A stretch of DNA of 64,000 nucleotides from Bacteroides sp. 214 (GCF_010501015.1 NZ_QVML01000001.1:371845-435844), one strand, 5' to 3'; positions 27,682-36,437 are shown, counted from the first letter of the stretch. Notes: generated by a model from the letters alone, not told the origin. Numbers and translations: made by a program.

Positions 27682-27923
27682 TATATACTTATCGCACAAC
27701 AGGCACCTGTAGTACCAATATTGAGATAGAAGTTGAAGGTGATGTTATTAAGAATGTAGTTTACTGGGGAGGTTGCAACGGAAACTTGCAAGGAATCTCT
27801 AAGTTGCTAAAAGGCATGAAAGTATCTGATGTAATAAGTAAACTGGAAGGCATTAAATGCGGAAATCGTTCAACCTCTTGTCCCGATCAACTCTGTAAGG
27901 CGCTACACGAGATGGGTTATTAA
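27678..27923 (+). CDS. TSCPD-domain protein (TIGR03905-like)
   Basis: 81 residues. It has the TSCPD-type cysteine pattern: GTCSTNI, GGCNGNLQGISKLL, IKCGNRSTSCPDQLCKAL. Related domains occur at the C-terminus of ribonucleotide reductases, but the role of the free-standing family is unknown to me. The ATG overlaps the stop of the YebC-family gene (ATGA), indicating translational coupling. A strong terminator follows. Confidence 0.88.
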   Translation: MIYTYRTTGTCSTNIEIEVEGDVIKNVVYWGGCNGNLQGISKLLKGMKVSDVISKLEGIKCGNRSTSCPDQLCKALHEMGY

Positions 27924-27945
27924 AGAAGATTTAAGATAGGAATTC

Positions 27946-27986
27946 AAAAAGCGGTATGTTCTACATTATAGAACATACCGCTTTTT
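27946..27986 (+). terminator. Terminator of the pheT operon
   Basis: An 18-bp perfect stem: left arm 27946-27963 (AAAAAGCGGTATGTTCTA), right arm 27969-27986, loop of 5, ending in T residues. The A-run on the other arm makes it possibly bidirectional. Confidence 0.88.
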
Positions 27987-28033
27987 GTTTTGGTTGTAAT
28001 AGGGCTCTTGAATTAGTATAGGGCAATAGAGCA

Positions 28034-28064
28034 CAAAAAAAGGTGCCCTTTCGGACACCTTTTA
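28034..28064 (-). terminator. Terminator of the OmpA-family gene
   Basis: On the minus strand AAAGGTGTCC pairs with GGGCACCTTT (one mismatch), followed by seven T residues, 36 bp after the gene end at 28100. Confidence 0.8.
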
Positions 28065-28099
28065 GTAAATAGAGCTGGAACTCTCAATAGACCCTTATC

Positions 28100-29293
28100 T
28101 TATTCCAGAATTACTACACGGTTAAGCATGTTTTTACCAAACATGTTGTCTGTTCCACCGAATCCAACAAGTTCTAATTGACTGCTGCTTACGCCTTCTT
28201 TAATAAGAGCATCGTAAACTTCTTGAGCACGTCTTTCAGACAATGTTTGATTCCAGCTACTGCTACCAGTTGCTTTGTCAGCATATCCTGCAATTTTGTA
28301 TTTCTTGTTAGGATTAGCTTTGATAATTTTAGCTGCCAATTGGATGTTAACCATTCCATAGTCGTCGATCTTGCTCTTTCCAATTTGGAAGAAGATAGCG
28401 CGAGGACCTGCAACTTCGATTTCTTTAACAACTTCTTTAGTTTGTGGCTTATTAGCAAGTGATCTTTTGCAAGCAGCAAGTTCATCTTCAGCATCTTTCA
28501 ATGCTTGACGATACTTATTGATTTCATTGTTAAGTGCGTCTACGTCAATTTTAGGTCCGCAATTAACAAATTTCTTGCCACCGAAAGTATAAGAAAGACC
28601 AGCCATAACAGATACAGCACCATCAGTATGAGATCTTGTATATTTACCAAATGGAGAAGGAGAAACTTCACCTCTTGCTTCGATATTGATATCCCAATAT
28701 TTACCAATGTTGAATTGTCCCATAATACCTACAGAACCATTGATTAAAGCTTTTACTTTGCCAGAATCCACATTTCTTACCCAAGTTCCGTTAGCTGTAT
28801 TAACAACATACTCTTGTGTTCCGTAACCTTTTGCAAAAGTAAAGCCAGGACCTGCGAATACAGAGAATGTAAATACGCGGTTAGGGTTGTAGCCACAGAA
28901 TAAATTTGAAAGATTCAATAAACCATCAAGGTGAGTGTTGATGTAGTTCTTTTTCACTTTTTCAAAATCTCCATATCCTGAAAAATTGCCGTCTGCGTCA
29001 ACAGTACCAGCGTTATAGTCAGTGTATAAAGTTGTTTTCCAACCATTAACCTGTCCGCGGATACCCCAAACAGGAGTAAACCACTTACCGATAGAGAAAG
29101 ATACTTTAGGGGTGATAGCATCGCCTAAACCATTGTCTCTGTTGTCTGGATTCATGCTAGCTTGTACACCACCTCCAATGCTAATAAAGATATTATCTCC
29201 TGCTTTTTCGCTGAAGAATTTCTCTTTAGTCTGAGCTGTTGCTGTTACTGCAGCAGCCACAAATAAAGATAATATTACTAATTTATTTTTCAT
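28100..29293 (-). CDS. OmpA-family outer-membrane protein
   Basis: 397 residues from MKNKLVILSLF (29293); the longer frame to 29347 adds an unlikely lysine-rich leader. Signal peptide about 1-21 (cleavage near TATAQ), then a beta-barrel of about 230 residues, a coiled-coil linker (about 250-280, NNEINKYRQALKDAEDELAACK), and a C-terminal OmpA-like peptidoglycan-binding domain (KSKIDDYGMVNIQLAAKII, IAGYADKATG, NQTLSERRAQEV). It likely links the outer membrane to the cell wall. It is the last gene of a four-gene minus-strand operon with two YjbH-like proteins and a DUF3869 lipoprotein. Confidence 0.92.
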   Translation of the reverse strand: MKNKLVILSLFVAAAVTATAQTKEKFFSEKAGDNIFISIGGGVQASMNPDNRDNGLGDAITPKVSFSIGKWFTPVWGIRGQVNGWKTTLYTDYNAGTVDADGNFSGYGDFEKVKKNYINTHLDGLLNLSNLFCGYNPNRVFTFSVFAGPGFTFAKGYGTQEYVVNTANGTWVRNVDSGKVKALINGSVGIMGQFNIGKYWDINIEARGEVSPSPFGKYTRSHTDGAVSVMAGLSYTFGGKKFVNCGPKIDVDALNNEINKYRQALKDAEDELAACKRSLANKPQTKEVVKEIEVAGPRAIFFQIGKSKIDDYGMVNIQLAAKIIKANPNKKYKIAGYADKATGSSSWNQTLSERRAQEVYDALIKEGVSSSQLELVGFGGTDNMFGKNMLNRVVILE

Positions 29294-29351
29294 TTTTTTA
29301 GTTTTTAATATTTTCAACTCTTTTATTCTTTTGTTTGTTCCGACCATTTGT

Positions 29352-30092
29352 TTACTTCAAGTAAATCTTGTAAGCAAGACCGCCGGTAAAGTATTTCATT
29401 TTTTGCATTTCTACCTGCACGTGCAAATGGTTGAAAAACAAATAGGTAGCACCAAACGCAAAATCTTTTGAATCATACTCTGCAACTATTCGTAGGCTGG
29501 GCAACGCGGATGGCGAGTAGGTCACACCTGCTGCAATCCCATTCAGCTTATACTCTCTTCGGTCGTTATAAAGATAGGAGAGATGTACTCCTATTTGTTC
29601 TTTTCCTAACGAAAAGTGTTTGGTTGCTGCTATGAAGTAACGGCTGAAATAACCATTGCCATCAGTAGGAAGCGTAGAACCAGTCGATGATGTAAATGGA
29701 TCTGAAGCTCCAACAACCACAGCTGGCATATGTTGCCAAAATTGCCCTTCTTTCAAAACTCGCAGTCGACCGGCAAAGTGCCTGTCTTGATTCGTAAATC
29801 CTGAATAACCGTAGGGTTTTAGCCCTAATGATTCCGCTGTGAAAAGTGTACAGATGTACGAAATCTCAAGAAACGGGAATATGGTTACATTCAGAAAATA
29901 ATTATACGTATGGTAGTACCAAGTAGGAGGAGTTATCTCCTTATTTAAGAAATTACCACCTAATATTACTGTTTTATCTCGTTGCATTTCTGCAGACGGA
30001 GCATGCAGTAATCCGGTAACACCATAAGTCATTTGTGCTGAAAGTACTAACTGATAACATAAAAACAAACTCAATAGAATTAACTTTTTCAT
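29352..30092 (-). CDS. YjbH-like outer-membrane protein (short)
   Basis: 246 residues with a signal peptide (LILLSLFLCYQLVLSAQ). The start of the mature part, MTYGVTGLLHAPSAEMQRDKT, matches the YjbH/YmcA-type family (G-x-x-N/H-x-P-S/T-A), followed by alternating strands of a barrel. In enterobacteria YjbH belongs to the YjbEFGH exopolysaccharide operon. It sits between the DUF3869 lipoprotein and the OmpA-family gene, with a gap of 58 bp before OmpA. The role in polysaccharide or envelope function is inferred from family and context. Confidence 0.75.
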   Translation of the reverse strand: MKKLILLSLFLCYQLVLSAQMTYGVTGLLHAPSAEMQRDKTVILGGNFLNKEITPPTWYYHTYNYFLNVTIFPFLEISYICTLFTAESLGLKPYGYSGFTNQDRHFAGRLRVLKEGQFWQHMPAVVVGASDPFTSSTGSTLPTDGNGYFSRYFIAATKHFSLGKEQIGVHLSYLYNDRREYKLNGIAAGVTYSPSALPSLRIVAEYDSKDFAFGATYLFFNHLHVQVEMQKMKYFTGGLAYKIYLK

Positions 30093-30135
30093 TTATTCGC
30101 GGTTTCAAGTGTTGCTTTCAGCGCCTACTTATTTA

Positions 30136-31074
30136 TTAGATACCAGAAGCAGAACCACCACCAGCATTCAAGTTTCCACTGTGTCCGTGTCCTAATCCGT
30201 GTCCGTGGTAAATATTGTTAGAGAACTGAGTACTTCCAAATTCCCAAGCGTAAGCAACTACAACTACAATTTTATAAGTCACACCATTATACTTTATAAT
30301 ATGAGTATCTTCTTTGTATTTAGTTGTAGAAAAAACTGTTTTTACTGAAGAATAAGGAGCTAATTCAAATTTGTACTCTTTATCTTCTGTCGCAAATACA
30401 GCATCAATAGCAGCGGGTGCGCCACCATACAAAGCTGCAAGGTATGTACTAATATACTCTTTCAAACCATCAAGAGCTGCTCTCGTTGTAACACCAAGTT
30501 CGTCAGTAAGAAGACCAGCGCCTACGTTTACATTAAAATTGAAAGTTAAGTCAATGAAGTTGGCTGAATCATTAACATAGTCAACTTCTTCATCCTCAGT
30601 AGCATCGAAAGTTACTGTTGAAGGATTTTTCTCTGTTGTACTAACAGTCATAGTTAAGCCTTCGATTTGGAAGCTTTCTGATTGCAATACAGCGTTAAAT
30701 TGGTAAGTAGCAGCTTGACCAGCTTTCAAAGCAGTAACAGTTAACGAACCACTTGATGCAGTGTATCCATCTTTAGAAACAGCGATAGTGTAAGCTCCAG
30801 CTTTTTCTGTAGTAAAGGTGTAAGCACCAGCTACTGTAGTTAAAGTTTTAGAATCAGCGCCACTGAAAGCTACTGTTGCACCATCAATTACTTTACCTGT
30901 AACTACGTCAGTAACAGTACCAACAACTGTGTAAAGAGCTGCGGGCGGATTGTAAGGAAGAGTAACATCGTCCTTCTCTGATTCATAACAGCTTGTAAAC
31001 ATTGTGCCACTTACGGCAAGTAAGGCTAACGCTAACTTAGCGTTGATGCCAAAGAATTTACTTTTCATTTTCAT
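30136..31074 (-). CDS. DUF3869-type lipoprotein with carboxypeptidase-regulatory-like repeat
   Basis: 312 residues. A lipoprotein signal (LALALLAVSGTMFTSC, Cys29) is followed by a region like a CarboxypepD_reg/PEGA fold (VVGTVTDVVTGKVIDGATVAFSGADSKTLTT...) and a longer C-terminal domain. The last 25 residues are rich in His and Gly (YHGHGLGHGHSGN), which could bind metal. I believe this is DUF3869, a Bacteroides family of unknown function. It starts 10 bp after the end of the upstream YjbH-like gene, so they are co-transcribed. Two nearby ATGs (31074, 31068) are both plausible. Confidence 0.75.
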   Translation of the reverse strand: MKMKSKFFGINAKLALALLAVSGTMFTSCYESEKDDVTLPYNPPAALYTVVGTVTDVVTGKVIDGATVAFSGADSKTLTTVAGAYTFTTEKAGAYTIAVSKDGYTASSGSLTVTALKAGQAATYQFNAVLQSESFQIEGLTMTVSTTEKNPSTVTFDATEDEEVDYVNDSANFIDLTFNFNVNVGAGLLTDELGVTTRAALDGLKEYISTYLAALYGGAPAAIDAVFATEDKEYKFELAPYSSVKTVFSTTKYKEDTHIIKYNGVTYKIVVVVAYAWEFGSTQFSNNIYHGHGLGHGHSGNLNAGGGSASGI

Positions 31075-31084
31075 TTTAATAAAA

Positions 31085-32347
31085 TTAAAAATTTGATAAT
31101 TCTGATTTAATAAAATATGGGTTATAATTTATTTCATATGCATAATTACTACCCAAACGGGGAGTATATGATTTTCCGTAATATCTTTCATTTCCAGCAT
31201 TGTACAAGATACCCATGTATTTTGCCGTTGTTATTCTTACTTTATTTCTTTTATATTTTCCGTAAGGAGGCAACATTACCTGAAAATAGAAACCACCATT
31301 CGTTTTCGAGTATTTGGCATCTCCACTAATTTCTCGTATGGCTTCTGTTTTCATTGCATAAAACCCTATGGCTGCATATCTAAACATTCTCATAAAGTCA
31401 ACACGTACTCCTTTTTCTCCATATAAATACTGCTCCACTTTTACGCTGAGCTGAGTATTGTATTTTGTCCAATAGTAATTAGCTCCTACAGTCCACGTTA
31501 ATCTCTTCAATGGGCTGGCATGCCAAACCCAATCTTTAAAGTACGAAACGCCTGTATAGCCAATTTTACCTTCCAATGAAAATTGCTCATTCTTTGGGAT
31601 GAAGTGTTTAACACTTAAATCGCCTCCCCACCTATTATTATTAAAGGTACCTACAGTACCAGTAACAAATGTGTTGTAGGGAAGTCGCATTGTTTGTGCT
31701 AATGTAATATATCCTTGTCTTACCTGTTTGTATTCAGGTCCGTAGTCGTTAACCACAGGGATTATTACTTGTCCGGTTAGTTTCATTCCTTTCCACATCG
31801 ATATTTCCACAGCAGGGTTTATATTCAAAAGCACCTGGTATATTTGTGTTATAATGTAGTTCTGGAAAGAGAAATCCGGATATACCACCACATCAATCTT
31901 AAACAAAGAGCTATTTTTTACTTTCTGCTTTCTTATCTTCTCCCAACTATCTCCCAAATCATGACTAACATCCCAATCGTGACGAGTCGCTATTTGGGTT
32001 TCTCTAGCATTCTCTACCGGTTGGTATTTCAAAGAAATAACAGGAACATTATTATCTAAAACAATGACCCTACACACTTTGTTCTCAGGCATCCCAAATT
32101 CTTGAATTTTGTCTATTGCCTTTCCAATGCCAACTCCACCTGAACGATATGATGCATTTTCCAATACATAAACACGCTCTTCTTCATCTTCGGTCCAAGA
32201 AACATTTTCAAATCCCATTCCAATCAAAACATCAACTGTTGTATCAGCACTCTGGGAATAAACTTCTACTGAGAAAAGACATAATAGAAAGACGAACGTT
32301 CTATATTGTTTTATACAGTTAATGTTTGGATATTTAATGTTCATCAA
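31085..32347 (-). CDS. YjbH-like outer-membrane protein (long)
   Basis: 420 residues, first gene of the operon. Signal peptide FVFLLCLFSVEVYSQ ends near residue 32. The N-terminal globular part (about 35-170) carries IGMGFENVSWTEDEEERVYVLENASYRSG; the C-terminal part is rich in aromatic beta-strands (YGPEYKQVRQGYITLAQ, WGGDLSVKHFIP, GKIGYTGVSYFKDW), as in YjbH barrels. Only the family-level assignment is supported. Paired with the shorter YjbH-like protein two genes downstream, it may form part of an outer-membrane polysaccharide or surface complex. A TATTTTTG box lies 61 bp upstream. Confidence 0.7.
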   Translation of the reverse strand: MMNIKYPNINCIKQYRTFVFLLCLFSVEVYSQSADTTVDVLIGMGFENVSWTEDEEERVYVLENASYRSGGVGIGKAIDKIQEFGMPENKVCRVIVLDNNVPVISLKYQPVENARETQIATRHDWDVSHDLGDSWEKIRKQKVKNSSLFKIDVVVYPDFSFQNYIITQIYQVLLNINPAVEISMWKGMKLTGQVIIPVVNDYGPEYKQVRQGYITLAQTMRLPYNTFVTGTVGTFNNNRWGGDLSVKHFIPKNEQFSLEGKIGYTGVSYFKDWVWHASPLKRLTWTVGANYYWTKYNTQLSVKVEQYLYGEKGVRVDFMRMFRYAAIGFYAMKTEAIREISGDAKYSKTNGGFYFQVMLPPYGKYKRNKVRITTAKYMGILYNAGNERYYGKSYTPRLGSNYAYEINYNPYFIKSELSNF

Positions 32348-32407
32348 TTTGTTAGGGCAAAGAGCCCATTCTATTTACTTCTATTATTTTTATTTGTAAA
32401 TATAGTG

Positions 32408-32415
32408 CAAAAATA
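32408..32415 (-). promoter_or_regulatory. -7 box of the YjbH-DUF3869-OmpA operon
   Basis: Minus-strand TATTTTTG (plus CAAAAATA) fits TAnnTTTG and lies 61 bp before the first gene of the operon. Confidence 0.5.
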
Positions 32416-32528
32416 AGGACATTTTTAAGAATGACAAAGGAATATTCATCAAAAAGCTGGTTTTAGCTCTCTTTTTTGTTAATAAACGTTTGAGGAAAGA
32501 TATATTAGTAGCTTTATCGCATTATTTA

Positions 32529-32536
32529 TATCTTTG
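32529..32536 (+). promoter_or_regulatory. -7 box of ruvX
   Basis: TATCTTTG fits TAnnTTTG, 10 bp before the chosen ruvX ATG. The in-frame ATG at 32490 lies upstream of it, which argues for the later start. Confidence 0.5.
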
Positions 32537-32546
32537 CACCCTAATA

Positions 32547-32969
32547 ATGAAAAGAATACTTGCGATAGATTATGGTAAAAAGCGCACAGGCATTGCAGTA
32601 AGTGATACCTTGCAGCTCATAGCGAATGGTTTGCAAACTATTCCAACTCACGAGCTTATTGATTTTATTATAAACTATATTGCTAAAGAACCGGTCGAAG
32701 TAATTGTTGTTGGAAAACCTAAACAGATGAATTATGAAGATTCGGAAAATTGGAATAGAATCGAAGTTTTTGTTCGGTTACTCAACAAAAAGCTGCCTGA
32801 TATTCCAGTGGAATTTGTTGACGAGCGATTTACGTCGGTGCTGGCTCAACGAACAATGCTTGAGGCCGGACTAAAGAAAAAAGCACGGCAGAACAAAGCC
32901 TTGGTTGATGAAATAAGTGCAACAATAATACTGCAATCATATTTAGAAAGTAAACGTTTAAATTTATAA
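32547..32969 (+). CDS. ruvX: Holliday junction resolvase RuvX / YqgF
   Basis: 140 residues from MKRILAIDYGKKRTGIAVSD at 32547, the usual start and length; the longer frame to 32490 is rejected because the promoter box lies between. YqgF signature: Asp7 in AIDYGKKRTG, GKPKQMN, and VDERFTSVLAQ followed by LVDEISATIILQSYL. The family is an RNase H-fold nuclease linked to 16S rRNA 5' end processing and, by older work, Holliday junctions. The def gene follows 10 bp downstream. Confidence 0.92.
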   Translation: MKRILAIDYGKKRTGIAVSDTLQLIANGLQTIPTHELIDFIINYIAKEPVEVIVVGKPKQMNYEDSENWNRIEVFVRLLNKKLPDIPVEFVDERFTSVLAQRTMLEAGLKKKARQNKALVDEISATIILQSYLESKRLNL

Positions 32970-32979
32970 TTAAGAAAAA

Positions 32980-33534
32980 ATGATACTACCCATTTACATA
33001 TATGGACAGCCTGTGCTACGAAAAGTAGCGGAAGATATCACACCCGATTATCCGGAACTGAAAGCTCTGATAGAAAATATGTACGAAACAATGAAAAGAG
33101 CGGAAGGCGTAGGCTTAGCCGCACCACAGATAGGTCTTCCTATTCGTGTTGTTGTTATCGACCTAAGTGTGTTTGGTGATGATGAACCTGAATTCAAAGA
33201 CTTCCGGAAAACATATATAAACCCACATATCATTGAAGCAGAAGGCGAAGAGATATCTATGGAAGAAGGGTGCTTGAGTTTGCCAGGTATCCATGAGGAG
33301 GTAAAAAGAAGTAATAAAATTCGAGTGAAATACATGGACGAGAATTTTGTCGAATACGACGAGGTTGTTGAGGGGTATTTGGCAAGAGTTATGCAGCATG
33401 AGTTCGATCACCTTGATGGAAAAATGTTTATTGATCATATATCTGCGTTACGTAAACAAATGATAAAAGGTAAGTTGAATGCAATGCTGAAAGGACAAGC
33501 GCGCTGCCACTATAAGGTAAAAACCATAAAGTAA
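32980..33534 (+). CDS. def: Peptide deformylase
   Basis: 184 residues with all three active-site motifs: [10 protein letters not shown] (about 45-54), EEGCLSLPG with the metal-binding cysteine, and [10 protein letters not shown] with the HExxH metal ligands. It removes the formyl group from new polypeptides in the cytoplasm using Fe2+ or a similar metal. It is 10 bp downstream of ruvX and shares its transcript. A strong terminator follows 22 bp after the stop. Confidence 0.96.
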   Translation: MILPIYIYGQPVLRKVAEDITPDYPELKALIENMYETMKRAEGVGLAAPQIGLPIRVVVIDLSVFGDDEPEFKDFRKTYINPHIIEAEGEEISMEEGCLSLPGIHEEVKRSNKIRVKYMDENFVEYDEVVEGYLARVMQHEFDHLDGKMFIDHISALRKQMIKGKLNAMLKGQARCHYKVKTIK

Positions 33535-33556
33535 ACATATAGCGGCTATAAGCCTC

Positions 33557-33605
33557 AAAAAGAGGCACAGACGAGAATTTATTTTCTCTCTGTGCCTCTT
33601 TTTTA
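33557..33605 (+). terminator. Terminator after def
   Basis: AAAAGAGGCACAG (33557-33569) pairs with CTGTGCCTCTTTT (33590-33602), followed by more T residues. Confidence 0.85.
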
Positions 33606-33625
33606 TGCCTTTATGGCTGGTTTTG

Positions 33626-33735
33626 TGGTAACCAGTTGGAGCAAGAATGGTTACCACTACTATCCTAAATGGTTACCACGGGTATTTATAGTGGTTACCA
33701 GTAATACTCTTTGTGGTAACCGCTAAGTTGGTTTG
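33626..33735. repeat. 22-bp array A5 (TGGTTACCA, P class)
   Basis: Five copies of the 9-bp palindrome TGGTWACCA start at 33626, 33648, 33670, 33692 and 33714, exactly 22 bp apart (the last ends in G). The 13-bp stretches between them are unrelated to each other, so the period is kept although the spacers are not copies. It sits between the def terminator and the SDR promoter, outside any gene. Confidence 0.92.
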
Positions 33736-33790
33736 CTTGTATTTAATTTTATTTAAGCAGAAAATAAAATGCGCCTCCAAGAATATATAA

Positions 33791-33798
33791 TATATTTG
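33791..33798 (+). promoter_or_regulatory. -7 box of the SDR gene
   Basis: TATATTTG fits TAnnTTTG, 27 bp before the SDR start. No TTTG lies 19 bp upstream. Confidence 0.5.
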
Positions 33799-33825
33799 TG
33801 AAGAATTTATAAACAACAATATAAT

Positions 33826-34587
33826 ATGGAGAATATTGTTTTTATTACAGGTGCAAGCAATGGAATAGGAGAGGCTTGTGCCCGTAAATTTGCAGCGCAA
33901 GGATACAATTTAATCCTGAATGCAAGAAGTGTAGATAAGCTACAGCAAATTAAAAACGAACTTACGGAGAAATACAATATACAAGCTTTAGTACTGCCTT
34001 TTGATGTGAGAAATCGCTCGGAAATAGTGCAGGCTTTAGAGTCATTGCCCGTTGAATGGAAGAACATTTCCATCCTTATCAATAATGCCGGATTGGTAAT
34101 AGGTGTTGATAAAGAGTTTGAAGGAAATCTGGATGAGTGGGACATTGTGATTGATACCAATATCAAAGGACTGCTTGCAATGACACGATTGTTGGTTCCC
34201 GGCATGCTCGAACGTGCTAAAGGACATATTATTAATATAGGATCTATTGCCGGTGAGGCGGCTTATCCGGGTGGAAGTGTGTATTGTGCAACAAAAGCTG
34301 CAGTAAAAGCTCTTTCGGACGGATTGCGTATTGACTTAGTTGACACACCGCTTCGGGTAACAAATATAAAGCCAGGCATGGTCGAAACAAATTTCTCTGT
34401 AGTAAGATATCGTGGAGATAAACAAACAGCTGATAATTTTTACAAAGGCATACAGCCGTTAACTGGCGATGATGTTGCGGAAACTGTTTACTTTGCGGCC
34501 TCGGTTCCTGCGCATGTTCAAATAGCAGAAGTGCTCATCATGCCAACAAATCAGGCAACAGGTACCATCTCTTACAAAAAGCAATAA
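33826..34587 (+). CDS. Short-chain dehydrogenase/reductase (YdfG-like)
   Basis: 253 residues with the classical SDR layout: cofactor motif TGASNGIG (about 7-14), NNAG, catalytic Ser in INIGSIAG, and YCATK (Tyr-x-x-x-Lys) with the tetrad. The basic residue after the second strand (LILNARS) suggests NADP(H). The overall sequence resembles YdfG/serine-3-dehydrogenase-type enzymes, which reduce or oxidise small hydroxy acids; the real substrate is unknown. A GTG-start lipoprotein gene follows after one base. Confidence 0.92.
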   Translation: MENIVFITGASNGIGEACARKFAAQGYNLILNARSVDKLQQIKNELTEKYNIQALVLPFDVRNRSEIVQALESLPVEWKNISILINNAGLVIGVDKEFEGNLDEWDIVIDTNIKGLLAMTRLLVPGMLERAKGHIINIGSIAGEAAYPGGSVYCATKAAVKALSDGLRIDLVDTPLRVTNIKPGMVETNFSVVRYRGDKQTADNFYKGIQPLTGDDVAETVYFAASVPAHVQIAEVLIMPTNQATGTISYKKQ

Positions 34588-34588
34588 A

Positions 34589-34993
34589 GTGAAAAGCCTT
34601 ATACCAAAGTTTTGTCTATTGCTATTACTGTGTGGGTTCTTTTCGTGTTCAAAAAGTGATGAATCTATACTGGAAGAGAAGTGGAAACTGATTAGCGTTG
34701 AAAATATAGATGGAACAAAAGCAGAAGCAGGCGCGGTGTTTTATAATTTCCAGAAGGGAAGCTTTTCGGCTATTTGTATAGATAACGATGCGTATCATTC
34801 CTTTTATGGAAACTATGCGCTGAACGAAAAGGTTCTTTCCATTGTTATTATTCCAGAGAACACAACAGGCGAAGTATATGAAAAATATATCGGTTGGGAA
34901 GAAGGAAGTAATGTGTTTGTTGTTGAACAGCTGACAAGTTCCCGGCTTCGGTTAAGAGATGAAGAAAGAATATTAACTTTTAGAAAATATTAA
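34589..34993 (+). CDS. Small lipoprotein, lipocalin-like
   Basis: 134 residues starting with GTG at 34589, one base after the SDR stop, so translation is likely coupled. Lipobox LLLLLCGFFSC gives Cys20. The mature part (EEKWKLISVENIDGTKAEAG ... FYGNYALNEKVLSIVII ... LRLRDEERILTF) has the strand pattern of small lipocalin-like Bacteroides lipoproteins. Function unknown. It precedes the SPOR lipoprotein gene by 20 bp. Confidence 0.7.
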   Translation: MKSLIPKFCLLLLLCGFFSCSKSDESILEEKWKLISVENIDGTKAEAGAVFYNFQKGSFSAICIDNDAYHSFYGNYALNEKVLSIVIIPENTTGEVYEKYIGWEEGSNVFVVEQLTSSRLRLRDEERILTFRKY

Positions 34994-35013
34994 TCAATTA
35001 ATAACGTAAAATT

Positions 35014-35508
35014 ATGAAGAAACAAATCGTATTAGGAATGGGATTGTGTGTTGCTTTTGCTTTCGCAGGTTGTAAATCAAGCGAAAGTGCTTACAAAAAA
35101 GCATACGAACAAGCTAAGCAACAAGAATTGACCGAAACGGTTGCCACTGCTCCGGTAGAGGTAGCTCCTGCTGCTGCACCGGTTGAATCTGTAAGAGTAG
35201 TGAAACCTGCTGAAGAAGGAGTGCGTCAGGAAAAAGTTACCTATGTGTCGGGACAAAACGAACTGAAAGATTACAGTGTGGTTTGCGGAAGTTTCTCATT
35301 AAAAGCTAATGCCGAAAGCCTGAAAGATTACTTGGAGACTCAAGGTTATACCCCAACAATCGCATTCAATGCAGAAGCTGCTATGTATCGCGTAATTGTA
35401 GCATCGTATGGTGATCGTGCTTCGGCTGCTGCTGCACGCGATGCTTTCAAAGCTAAATATCCAAATCGTAATGACTTCCAAGGTTCTTGGTTGTTGTATC
35501 GTTTGTAG
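35014..35508 (+). CDS. SPOR-domain lipoprotein
   Basis: 164 residues. Lipobox AFAFAGC (Cys19) is followed by an Ala/Pro/Val-rich linker and a C-terminal SPOR domain (about 90-164; YSVVCGSFSLKANAESLKDYLETQGY, YRVIVASYGDRASA). SPOR domains bind denuded peptidoglycan, so it is likely a periplasmic cell-wall or division-associated lipoprotein of the outer membrane. A terminator follows 20 bp after the stop. Confidence 0.9.
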   Translation: MKKQIVLGMGLCVAFAFAGCKSSESAYKKAYEQAKQQELTETVATAPVEVAPAAAPVESVRVVKPAEEGVRQEKVTYVSGQNELKDYSVVCGSFSLKANAESLKDYLETQGYTPTIAFNAEAAMYRVIVASYGDRASAAAARDAFKAKYPNRNDFQGSWLLYRL

Positions 35509-35528
35509 TAATTTGATGATATAATAAG

Positions 35529-35566
35529 AAAGCCCAAAGAGAGATTATTCTCCTTTGGGCTTTTTT
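35529..35566 (+). terminator. Terminator after the SPOR lipoprotein
   Basis: AAAGCCCAAAGAGAG pairs with TCCTTTGGGCTTT (small mismatch), ending in a T run at 35561-35566. Confidence 0.82.
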
Positions 35567-35568
35567 CA

Positions 35569-35576
35569 TATCTTTG
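35569..35576 (+). promoter_or_regulatory. -7 box of the DUF3805 operon
   Basis: TATCTTTG fits TAnnTTTG, 24 bp before the DUF3805 start; it directly follows the terminator T run. Confidence 0.5.
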
Positions 35577-35600
35577 CATTTGTATTAATATAGCAAATTT

Positions 35601-36437
35601 ATGACTGAAATATCCGGTAAAAAATTTATTTCACCGGGAGCTTGGTTCTCCCTCTATTATCCTATTAATTGGCATGAGTTTGAAGACATGGAGGGTAGCT
35701 TCCTTTTTTACGATCCGGTTGACTGGACGGGGAACTTTCGTATATCTGCTTTCAAGAAGGATGAATCCTTTAGAGATGCCATGCGATACGGTTCCGAAGC
35801 AGTGAAGAAAGAACTTAAAGAAAATGCTGCTGCTACGTTGGTAACGATAGGAAAACACCAATGTGCTTATAGCCAAGAAAACTTTCAGGAAAAAGAAATA
35901 GAATATACTAGTCACATCTGGGTGTTTGGGCAGGAAAATGTCTCTTTTGAATGTAGTTTTACTGTGCCAAAAGGAAAAGCAGCCGACAAAGCCAAGCAAA
36001 TTATATCTACAGTAGAAATCAGGAAGGATGGGGTTAAGTATCCTGCTGAGACTATTCCTGTGCGAATAGCCGAAATCTCTCTTATTGATGAAAGCTATCG
36101 GTGGACAACTGAGTTGGTGAAAGCTACTTTGAAGAAAGATTTTCAAGGAGCGGAAGAAGATCTACCCAAATTGCAATCTGTCATTGATAACGGCAACATA
36201 AATACTAAAAAACGCGATGCCTGGAATGCCATCGGTATTACCCTGTGTGTTATTATCGCTAATGAAATAGAAGGAATGGAGTGGGTAACTCTCATTGACG
36301 GAAATCGTGAAGCTCCTGTGTTGTGTTATAAAAACGAACAACAAATAGACCCCATGAAATTGGTGTGGAGCAAGGTTAAAGCAGGTGAAATATGCGATGT
36401 GGTTGAAGCATACAAAAACGTAATAGCTAATCTGTAA
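35601..36437 (+). CDS. DUF3805-domain protein
   Basis: 278 residues without signal peptide. The N-terminus (FISPGAWFSLYYPINWHEFEDMEGSFLFYDP) matches what I recall as DUF3805, a Bacteroidetes domain of unknown role; the C-terminal half (NTKKRDAWNAIGITLCVIIANEIEGMEWVTLIDGNREAPVLCYKN) fits a following DUF3806 domain. It resembles small house-keeping proteins fused to an ABC-F operon. Its last base is the first base of the ABC-F start codon (TAATG). Confidence 0.75.
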   Translation: MTEISGKKFISPGAWFSLYYPINWHEFEDMEGSFLFYDPVDWTGNFRISAFKKDESFRDAMRYGSEAVKKELKENAAATLVTIGKHQCAYSQENFQEKEIEYTSHIWVFGQENVSFECSFTVPKGKAADKAKQIISTVEIRKDGVKYPAETIPVRIAEISLIDESYRWTTELVKATLKKDFQGAEEDLPKLQSVIDNGNINTKKRDAWNAIGITLCVIIANEIEGMEWVTLIDGNREAPVLCYKNEQQIDPMKLVWSKVKAGEICDVVEAYKNVIANL

